Shown here piece after piece: positions 1 to 4,887 of a stretch of 5,489 bases of DNA. Position numbers and translations under genes: made by a program. Position 1 is the stretch's first letter. Each line of letters starts with the position of its first letter. The stretch is from an uncultured Actinomycetospora sp. (GTDB taxonomy: Bacteria; Actinomycetota; Actinomycetes; Mycobacteriales; Pseudonocardiaceae), in the NCBI GenBank assembly GCA_902805495.1, contig CADCTH010000185.1, positions 1 to 5,489 on the forward strand, written 5' to 3'. The notes beneath the pieces were generated by a model. It did not search any database. It was not told where the DNA came from and was given only the letters and a program-made list of their open reading frames with translations.

Positions 1-490
1 CGCCCACCACGGCGATCACCCGCGCGCCCGCCGCCGTCCCGAGCAGCACCGCGACCGCGCCCACCCCGCCCGCCGCGGCCAGGACCAGCAACGTCTCGCC
101 CGCCGACAGCGTCGTGCGGTGGTGCAGCGCGCACCACCCGGTCTGGTAGGCCACGAAGAAGCCGGCGGCCTGCGCGGCGGTCATGCCCTCGGGCCACGGC
201 CAGGTGGTGCTGAGCACGGCCTCCTCGGCGAAGCCGCCGTGGGGCATCACGACGGGCCCGAACACCCGCGCGCCGTCCTCGGTGGTGCCCGCCACCTCGA
301 GCCCCGGCGTGAACGGGGGCGGCACCCGGTCCTGGTACTCGCCGGCGACGTAGAGGATGTCGGCGAAGTTGAGCGCCGCGGCCTCCACCCGCACGCGCGT
401 CTGCCCCTCCCCCGGCTCCGGGCTGGGGACGTCGGCGACCTCGAGGACCTCGTCGAACGGGCCGTACCGCGGGACGCGCCAGGCGCGCAT
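1..490 (-). CDS. NAD(P)H:quinone oxidoreductase-type zinc-free MDR dehydrogenase (3' end beyond window)
   Basis: This is the first 163 residues of a medium-chain dehydrogenase/reductase of the quinone oxidoreductase (QOR) type, a cytoplasmic NADPH-dependent reductase of quinones or enones. The translation starts MRAWRVPRYGPFDEVLEV, followed by the GroES-like domain with NFADIL at 41-46 and PFTPGLEVAG at 59-68, both typical of QOR. The Rossmann dinucleotide loop AAAGGVGAVA lies at 138-147. The Cys/His set of zinc alcohol dehydrogenases is absent at the expected places. The family is usually about 320-330 aa, so roughly half is outside the window. The ATG at 488-490 overlaps the upstream M20 stop by one base (TGATG) and has no Shine-Dalgarno sequence, which points to translational coupling in a two-gene operon. 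The family assignment is firm; the substrate cannot be told. Confidence 0.88.
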   Translation of the reverse strand, partial: MRAWRVPRYGPFDEVLEVADVPSPEPGEGQTRVRVEAAALNFADILYVAGEYQDRVPPPFTPGLEVAGTTEDGARVFGPVVMPHGGFAEEAVLSTTWPWPEGMTAAQAAGFFVAYQTGWCALHHRTTLSAGETLLVLAAAGGVGAVAVLLGTAAGARVIAVVG

Positions 491-1806
491 CAGCAGGACC
501 GCAGGATGCGCTCGAGCACCCGCGTCCCGAACTGCAGGGCGTCGACCGGCACGCGCTCGTCGATGCCGTGGAAGAGCGCGGTGAAGTCGAGGTCGGCGGG
601 CAGGCGCAGCGGGGCGAAGCCGAAGCAGCGCATCCCGAGCTTCACGAACGCCTTCGCGTCGGTGCCGCCCGACATCATGTAGGGCAGCGTGTGCGCCTGC
701 GGGTCCTCCTCCTGCACCGCCCGGGTGATCACGTCGACGAGCTCGCCGTCGAACGAGGTCTCGACGGCCTCGAGGTTGCGGATCCACTCGCGCTCGACGT
801 CGGGGCCCAGCAGCTCGTCGAGCTCGCGCTCGAAGGCCTCCTGGCGCCCGGGCAGCACGCGGCAGTCGATGGTGGCCTCGGCGACCGACGGGATCACGTT
901 GGCCTTGTAGCCGGCCGAGAGCATCGTCGGGTTGGCGGTGTCGCGGGTGGTGGCGCCGACGACCCGGGCGACGCCGCCCAGCTTGGCGACCGCGCCGTCG
1001 AGGGCGGCCGCGGAGTCGGTGGGGAACTCGATACCGGTCAGCGCCGTGATCTCGTCGAAGAAGCCCTGCACCGACTCGGTGAGCACCAGCGGGAAGCGGT
1101 GGCGTCCCACTCGGGCGACGGCCTCGGCGAGGATCGTCACGGCGTTCTCGTCGTGGATCATCGAGCCGTGGCCCGGACGGGACCGCACGCGCAGCTTCAT
1201 CCAGGCGATCGACTTCTCGGCGGTCATCACCGGGTAGACGCGCACGTCCTCGCCGAGGGTCAGCGAGAAGCCACCGACCTCGCCGAGCGCCTCGGTGCAG
1301 CCCTCGAACAGGTCGGGGCGGTTCTCGGCGAGCCAGTGCGCGCCGTAGGCCCCGCCGGCCTCCTCGTCGGCGAGGAAGGCGAACACGATGTCGCGCGGGG
1401 GGACGGTGCCCTCCGCCTTGAACTGGCGCGCGAGCGCCAGGATCATCGCGTCCATGTCCTTCATGTCCACCGCGCCGCGGCCCCAGACGTAGCCGTCCTG
1501 CACGGAGCCGGACAGCGGGTGGACCGACCACTCGGCCTCGTCGAAGGGCACGACGTCGAGGTGGCCGTGCACCAGCAGCGCCGGTCGGTCCGGGTCGGCG
1601 CCCTCCAGCCGCGTGAACACGTTGTGCCGCCCCGGCGCCCCGGACTCGATGACCTCGGTCTCGTAGCCGACCTCGCGGAGCTTGGCGTCCACGTACGCCG
1701 CCGCCTCGGCCTCGCCGGTGGTCGTCTCGAGCTGCCCGGTGTTCTGGCTGTCGATCTGGATGAGCTCGCTGGTCAGCGTCACGACCTCGTCTTCGGCACG
1801 ACCCAT
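490..1806 (-). CDS. M20/M25/M40 family zinc metallohydrolase (ArgE/DapE/ACY1-like)
   Basis: This 438-aa cytoplasmic di-zinc amidohydrolase/peptidase has the usual M20 length. Numbered from the ATG at 1806, HGHLDVVP (80-87) carries zinc ligand H82 and catalytic D84. GRGAVDMKD (109-117) holds the bridging ligand D114. DEEAGG (147-152) holds the general base E148 and ligand E149. GEVGG supplies a probable ligand, E176, and LFHG gives H413. The inserted dimerisation domain spans roughly 193-310 and includes the RPGHGS motif (210-215). All expected catalytic residues are present, so the enzyme should be active, but the substrate (acyl-amino acid, dipeptide or succinyl-diaminopimelate-like) cannot be decided. 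An in-frame GTG at 1827 would add seven residues but has no ribosome site, whereas the ATG at 1806 has AGGA eight bases upstream. The stop overlaps the start of the oxidoreductase gene by one base. Confidence 0.93.
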   Translation of the reverse strand: MGRAEDEVVTLTSELIQIDSQNTGQLETTTGEAEAAAYVDAKLREVGYETEVIESGAPGRHNVFTRLEGADPDRPALLVHGHLDVVPFDEAEWSVHPLSGSVQDGYVWGRGAVDMKDMDAMILALARQFKAEGTVPPRDIVFAFLADEEAGGAYGAHWLAENRPDLFEGCTEALGEVGGFSLTLGEDVRVYPVMTAEKSIAWMKLRVRSRPGHGSMIHDENAVTILAEAVARVGRHRFPLVLTESVQGFFDEITALTGIEFPTDSAAALDGAVAKLGGVARVVGATTRDTANPTMLSAGYKANVIPSVAEATIDCRVLPGRQEAFERELDELLGPDVEREWIRNLEAVETSFDGELVDVITRAVQEEDPQAHTLPYMMSGGTDAKAFVKLGMRCFGFAPLRLPADLDFTALFHGIDERVPVDALQFGTRVLERILRSC

Positions 1807-1814
1807 GCGCGGTA

Positions 1815-1818
1815 TCCT
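1815..1818 (-). promoter_or_regulatory. Ribosome binding site deciding the M20 start
   Basis: On the minus strand GGCAGGA precedes the ATG at 1806, with AGGA ending eight bases before the start. The alternative GTG at 1827 has only GCGCGATCACG before it, with no purine-rich site. This supports the 438-aa form over the 445-aa form. Confidence 0.55.
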
Positions 1819-1828
1819 GCCACCCACC

Positions 1829-1858
1829 GTGATCGCGCGGAGCGGCGTCGTCTACGCT
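1829..1858 (+). promoter_or_regulatory. Probable tRNA-Leu promoter
   Basis: TACGCT at 1853-1858 matches the actinobacterial -10 pattern TAnnnT and ends 12 bases before the mature tRNA. Transcription would therefore start around 1865, leaving a short 5' leader for RNase P. GTGATC at 1829-1834, 18 bases upstream, is only a weak -35 match. I found no convincing -10/-35 pair on the minus strand for the M20 gene, which must share this same 64-bp divergent gap. Confidence 0.35.
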
Positions 1859-1870
1859 GATTCCTCGCGA

Positions 1871-1954
1871 GTCCGAGTGGCGGAATGGCAGACGCGCTAG
1901 CTTGAGGTGCTAGTGCCCTAGTAGGGCGTGGGGGTTCAAGTCCCCCCTCGGACA
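1871..1954 (+). tRNA. tRNA-Leu (anticodon GAG)
   Basis: This is a complete class II tRNA of 84 nt to the discriminator base. The acceptor stem GTCCGAG (1871-1877) pairs perfectly with CTCGGAC (1947-1953), and the discriminator is A1954, as usual for leucine tRNAs. The anticodon stem CTAGC/GCTAG (1897-1901, 1909-1913) closes the loop TTGAGGT, with anticodon GAG at 1904-1906, reading CUC/CUU codons. The long variable arm forms GCCCT-AGT-AGGGC (1915-1927). The T arm is GGGGG-TTCAAGT-CCCCC (1930-1946). The bases after the discriminator are CCC, not CCA, so the 3' CCA must be completed by tRNA nucleotidyltransferase. No integrase or second copy of the tRNA end is visible, so there is no sign of use as an attachment site here. 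Confidence 0.97.
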
Positions 1955-1968
1955 CCCTGTGAGCTGGA

Positions 1969-1993
1969 CGGTCCCCGGCCTTCCCGGCGACCG
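1969..1993 (+). terminator. Hairpin downstream of tRNA-Leu
   Basis: CGGTC (1969-1973) pairs with GACCG (1989-1993), and CCGG (1975-1978) with CCGG (1984-1987). They are separated by one C-C mismatch and enclose the loop CCTTC. There is no T tract, as is common for high-GC actinobacterial terminators. It starts 15 bases after the tRNA, where tRNA transcription should end. It also lies inside the longer alternative reading frame of the VOC gene from 1959, which argues against that start. Confidence 0.4.
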
Positions 1994-2003
1994 CGCTCCC
2001 GAC

Positions 2004-2009
2004 CACACT
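2004..2009 (+). promoter_or_regulatory. Candidate -10 element for a leaderless VOC transcript
   Basis: CACACT ends six bases before the GTG at 2016, the spacing expected if transcription starts on the start codon itself. No Shine-Dalgarno sequence precedes that GTG. TTCCCG at 1981-1986, 17 bases upstream, is a poor -35. The match is weak and in GC-rich sequence could be chance. Confidence 0.22.
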
Positions 2010-2015
2010 CGTCCC

Positions 2016-2750
2016 GTGCCGACGATCGACGAGGCGTCCGCCCGCGGCGGGCGGCCCTGCTTCGCGGAGCTCGACGTCGACGACACGGACGCCGCGGCGG
2101 CCTTCTACGCCGCGGTGCTCGGCTGGGACGTCGCGCCCGGCGGGCTCGCCGGCCACCACCGCGCGCTGGCCCGGTGCGACGGGCACCCGGTCGCCGCGTT
2201 CGGCTCCCCGGGCGTGGCGGCCCCGCCGGTCTGGACCCTCCACCTCGCGGTCGACGACGTCGACGCCGCCGCCGAGGCGCTCGACGAGCTGGGCGGCGAG
2301 GTGCTGCACGGACCGGAGGACGACGACGCCGGCGGGCGCCTGCTCGTCGCGCTCGACGCCGGCGGGGCGTCGGTCGGGCTGTGGGACGCCGACGACGCCG
2401 TCCCCGCGCCCGGTCCCGGGCGGCTGTGCTGGGCGGAGGCCGCGTCCGCCGAGCCGGGCACCACGCGCACCTTCTACCGCGAGCTCCTCGGCTGGGCGTT
2501 CACCGACGGCGCCGACGTCGGCCACCTGGTGGCGAGCACCGGCGGGCGGCCCGTGGCCGGGATCGGGCTCGCGGGCGACGCGCTGCCCCACTGGCTGCCG
2601 TTCTTCGGCGTGCCCGACGTCGACGCCGCCGCCGGCGCGGCCCGGGCGGCGGGCGGCGGGGTCGTCGTCCCGGTGACGGCTGGTCCGCGCGGGCGCCGGG
2701 CCGTGCTGTCCGACCCGGCGGGCACCCACGTCGGCGTGTTCGAGGTCTAG
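2016..2750 (+). CDS. Two-domain VOC (glyoxalase/bleomycin-resistance fold) protein
   Basis: This 244-aa protein consists of two tandem VOC half-modules, about residues 13-125 and 135-244. Each has the FYxxxLGW signature (FYAAVLGW 30-37, FYRELLGW 153-160) and a later VDDVDAAAEAL or VPDVDAAAGAA helix. The modules end in GLWDA and VGVFEV. The two-module, roughly 250-aa architecture resembles the mycobacterial Cfp30B (Rv0577) group of putative glyoxalase-like proteins. No specific reaction can be assigned. The start chosen is the GTG at 2016 (PTIDEAS), which matches the short N-terminus usual in this family. A GTG at 1959 would add 19 residues without similarity, begin five bases after the tRNA and run through the tRNA hairpin. 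The TAG stop overlaps the stop of the convergent MOSC gene. Confidence 0.87.
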   Translation: MPTIDEASARGGRPCFAELDVDDTDAAAAFYAAVLGWDVAPGGLAGHHRALARCDGHPVAAFGSPGVAAPPVWTLHLAVDDVDAAAEALDELGGEVLHGPEDDDAGGRLLVALDAGGASVGLWDADDAVPAPGPGRLCWAEAASAEPGTTRTFYRELLGWAFTDGADVGHLVASTGGRPVAGIGLAGDALPHWLPFFGVPDVDAAAGAARAAGGGVVVPVTAGPRGRRAVLSDPAGTHVGVFEV

Positions 2751-3199
2751 CCCGGCAGCTCGACCCCGTCGCCGACGGTGATCGTCCCCGAGGTCAGCAC
2801 GCGGCAGATCGCGCCGCCGCGGCCGTGCATCGCGCGGGCCGCGCCGGGCCCGATCTCGGTGTCCATGACCCGGCACGGCGCGGCCCGGCGGACGACCTCC
2901 AGCACCACCCCGTCCACCCCGCCGATCACGAGGCGGTCGCCGGGCTCGGTGGGCACGACCCCGTGGTCGAGGGTGAGCGTGCGGCGGGTGCCGGCGGGCG
3001 TCACCGGCGCGCCGAGGGCGACGGTGGCGACGTCGAGGTCGTCCTGGCTCTGCACCGAGACGTGACGGTGCCGGGTGCCGTGGTGCCGGTCGCCGACGAC
3101 GCCCCGCCCCGCCTCGGCCTCGACGCGGTCGACCGCCACCATCGGCGCCTTCCGCTCGGGCGCGGTGTGCAGCGCCGCCACCCTGCTCGTCAACGTCAC
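2747..3199 (-). CDS. MOSC domain-containing protein
   Basis: This 150-aa single-domain MOSC protein belongs to the family named after the molybdenum-cofactor sulfurase C-terminus. Members bind molybdenum cofactor or sulfur carriers and include YiiM/mARC-type detoxifiers. The family pattern runs the whole length: RVAALHTAPERK near the N-terminus, GRGVVGDRHHG (31-41), TRRTLTL (71-77), PGDRLVIGG (86-94), the conserved cysteine C109 in APCRVMD, and GRGGAICRVL then GTITVGD (126-144). The position often held by Asn in RRNIT-like motifs is Thr here. The GTG at 3199 gives the usual N-terminus; its GGGGG site is only three bases away, and a TTG at 3193 would be spaced better. The reading frame stays open far upstream, antisense to the ligase, but similarity ends here. 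No partner oxidoreductase domain is attached. Confidence 0.88.
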   Translation of the reverse strand: MTLTSRVAALHTAPERKAPMVAVDRVEAEAGRGVVGDRHHGTRHRHVSVQSQDDLDVATVALGAPVTPAGTRRTLTLDHGVVPTEPGDRLVIGGVDGVVLEVVRRAAPCRVMDTEIGPGAARAMHGRGGAICRVLTSGTITVGDGVELPG

Positions 3200-3262
3200 C
3201 AGCCCCCGGTCGGTCGTGCGCGGTCGTTTCTCCCTCGCTGCAACGCGGGTACCGCCGTCCCC
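3200..3262. promoter_or_regulatory. Divergent promoter region between MOSC and ligase genes
   Basis: These 63 bp must hold both start regions. Toward the ligase, TACCGC (3250-3255) ends seven bases before the ATG, with TTTCTC (3227-3232) 17 bases upstream of it. There is no Shine-Dalgarno sequence before the ATG, so a leaderless transcript is plausible. Toward the MOSC gene, TTGCAG (3243-3238, minus strand) could be a -35, but no good -10 follows. The promoter role is inferred from position; the exact boxes are weak. Confidence 0.4.
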
Positions 3263-4831
3263 ATGCCCCGATCGGACGCCATCGCCCGACCGACGCTCCC
3301 CGCCGCGGCCGACGCCCACCGCCGCGCTGGGCATTGGCGCGATCGGACGCATCTGCACGACCTGCGCGACGAGCTCGCCCGCGAGCACGGACGCACCCTG
3401 CTCGTCGACCGGTCCCGCGGAGCCCGGCGCGTGCTCGACGTCGCCGCGCTCGCCGACGGCGTCGGGCGCCTCGCATCCGCGCTCGCCACGCGCGTCGGAC
3501 CCGGCGACCGCGTGGCCTACCGCCTCGCCAACCGCTGGGAGACCGTCGCGCTCTTCCACGCCTGCGGGCGCGTCGGCGCCGTCGCGGTGCCGCTGCCCGC
3601 GTCGCTCGGGCCGGCACAGGTCGAGCAGCGCCTGCACGCCACCGGGGCGGTGCTCGCTGCCGACGGCGAGGGCGGCGGCTTCCTCGACCTCGACGACCTC
3701 GACGACCTCGACGACCTCCCCGCCGGCCCCGCTCCCCCGCGCGAGCACGAGATCGGGCCCGACGACGTCGCGCTGGTGCTCTTCACGTCCGGCACCACCG
3801 GCACGGCGAAGGCCGTCCTGCACACCGCGAACACCCTGCACGCGAGCACCCGCGGGACCCTCGGCGCGCTCGTCCTCGAGGACCCGGGTCCCGACCCCCG
3901 CGTGATGACGCCGTCGGTGGCCACCCACGCCATCGGCGTGATGACCAGCGTGCTCAGCCCGCTCCTGCACCGGCACTGCGCGGTGCTCGACGACGACGGC
4001 AGCCCGGAGGCGGTGTTGCGCGCCGTGCACGAGGAGCAGGTCACGCACCTGCTCGTCGGCCCCCGCGGCTACGACGCCCTGCTCGACGCGCTCGGCCCCG
4101 ACGGTGCCGGCGAGGCGCCCCCGAGCCTGCGGATGGTCGCGCTGGGCGGGGCGCCGCTGGCCCGCGGCATCCTGCGCAAGGCCGACCGCCTCCCCGCGGT
4201 GCTGCGCATCCACTGGGGCATGACCGAGGTGCCCGGCGGCGGGGTCTCGCGCGGGCAGGAGGTGCCCGGCACGTCGTGGCACACGATGGGCCACCCGGTG
4301 CCCGGCCTGGAGCGCGAGCTGCGCGCGGTGCCCGGCGGCGACGAGGGGCTGGGCGAGGTGGTCGTGCGCGGACCCCAGGTCACCGTGGGCCTGCTCGACA
4401 CCGCCGACGGCCGCCCCGTGTGGTCCCCGCGCGACGACGACGGCTGGTACGCCACCGGCGACATCGCCGACCGCGACGAGACCGGCGAGCTGGAGTTCGT
4501 CGACCGCGACTCCGACGAGATCAAGGGCTCGGGCGGGATGATCATCCCCGGCGCGGAGGTGGAGGACCTCATCGCCGGCCACCCCCAGGTCGACGAGGTC
4601 GTGCTCGTGGCCTACCACCCCGCGGAGCAGGCCGAGGCGCCCGCCGCGGTCGTCGTCCCCGTCGACGGGCACGCGCCCACCCTCGAGGACCTGCAGCAGC
4701 ACCTGCGCGACCAGGGCACCACGGAGTGGTACCTGCCCGAGCGCCTCGAGCTGGTCGACGCGCTGCCCCGGGACGCGTCGGGCAAGGTCGACAAGAAGGC
4801 GCTGCGGGCGCGCATCGACGACGAGGGGTGA
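3263..4831 (+). CDS. AMP-binding acyl-CoA synthetase (cyclohexanecarboxylate-CoA ligase-like)
   Basis: This 522-aa class I adenylate-forming enzyme would activate a carboxylic acid with ATP to acyl-AMP and then join it to CoA in the cytoplasm. The large N-terminal domain carries the phosphate loop FTSGTTGTAK (174-183), the THAIGVMTSVLSPL segment (221-234) and WGMTE (318-322). WYATGD (395-400) supplies the ribose-binding D400. The hinge reads VDRDSDEIK (413-421), with R415 and D418 kept although the usual preceding Gly is Asp. The C-terminal lid ends in PRDASGKVDKKALR (502-515), with catalytic K508. SGTTG followed by KAVLHTANTL and the PERLELVDALP ending recall the AliA-like cyclohexanecarboxylate-CoA ligases, but the substrate is not proven. 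The ATG at 3263 has no ribosome site. A 9-bp repeat encodes an acidic LDD run at 141-152. Confidence 0.9.
   Translation: MPRSDAIARPTLPAAADAHRRAGHWRDRTHLHDLRDELAREHGRTLLVDRSRGARRVLDVAALADGVGRLASALATRVGPGDRVAYRLANRWETVALFHACGRVGAVAVPLPASLGPAQVEQRLHATGAVLAADGEGGGFLDLDDLDDLDDLPAGPAPPREHEIGPDDVALVLFTSGTTGTAKAVLHTANTLHASTRGTLGALVLEDPGPDPRVMTPSVATHAIGVMTSVLSPLLHRHCAVLDDDGSPEAVLRAVHEEQVTHLLVGPRGYDALLDALGPDGAGEAPPSLRMVALGGAPLARGILRKADRLPAVLRIHWGMTEVPGGGVSRGQEVPGTSWHTMGHPVPGLERELRAVPGGDEGLGEVVVRGPQVTVGLLDTADGRPVWSPRDDDGWYATGDIADRDETGELEFVDRDSDEIKGSGGMIIPGAEVEDLIAGHPQVDEVVLVAYHPAEQAEAPAAVVVPVDGHAPTLEDLQQHLRDQGTTEWYLPERLELVDALPRDASGKVDKKALRARIDDEG
3683..3715 (+). repeat. 9-bp tandem repeat inside the ligase gene
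   Basis: Three perfect copies of CTCGACGAC (3689-3697, 3698-3706, 3707-3715) follow a partial copy CTCGAC. They encode LD-LDD-LDD-LDD at residues 141-151 of the ligase, just before the linker to the phosphate-loop strand. Each slippage step would change the protein by exactly three residues, so the frame is safe. The acidic run probably forms a surface loop. Confidence 0.85.
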
Positions 4832-4840
4832 CTCCCCGGC

Positions 4841-4861
4841 GTCCGGTGCCCCTCACCGGAC
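4841..4861. terminator. Perfect hairpin between convergent ligase and repeat-protein genes
   Basis: GTCCGGTG (4841-4848) pairs with CACCGGAC (4854-4861) as a perfect 8-bp stem with a five-base loop, CCCCT. It begins nine bases after the ligase stop and lies 26 bases beyond the stop of the minus-strand ORF, so it could end transcription in both directions. There is no T tract. A smaller stem, GGGG-TGACT-CCCC, overlaps the ligase stop at 4825-4837. Confidence 0.5.
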
Positions 4862-4887
4862 CGGTCGACGAGCCGGCGCAGTGTCGA

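Noticed and set aside
568..1860. 430-residue plus-strand open frame over the M20 gene
   Set aside because: It lies antisense to a gene with all M20 catalytic motifs, and its composition (Arg/His/Gly/Leu-rich) is typical of a GC-rich shadow frame.
1871..1954. tRNA-Leu as an integration site for a mobile element
   Set aside because: There is no integrase, no direct repeat of the tRNA 3' end in the window, and no change in base composition next to it.
1959..2015. Longer VOC N-terminus from GTG 1959
   Set aside because: It begins five bases after the tRNA, includes the tRNA hairpin, and adds 19 residues unlike the family. GTG 2016 is a better start.
1928..3262. Upstream extension of the ligase frame from inside the tRNA
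   Set aside because: The frame is open only because of high GC. Similarity to AMP-binding enzymes starts at the ATG at 3263, and the upstream part overlaps tRNA, VOC and MOSC sequence.
1779..3617. 612-residue minus-strand open frame
   Set aside because: It crosses the tRNA, the VOC gene and the MOSC gene in other frames and is Arg/Ala low-complexity. It has no domain.
4569..4702. MOSC gene extended upstream to 4702 on the minus strand
   Set aside because: The long frame is antisense to the ligase, and MOSC similarity begins only at about 3199.
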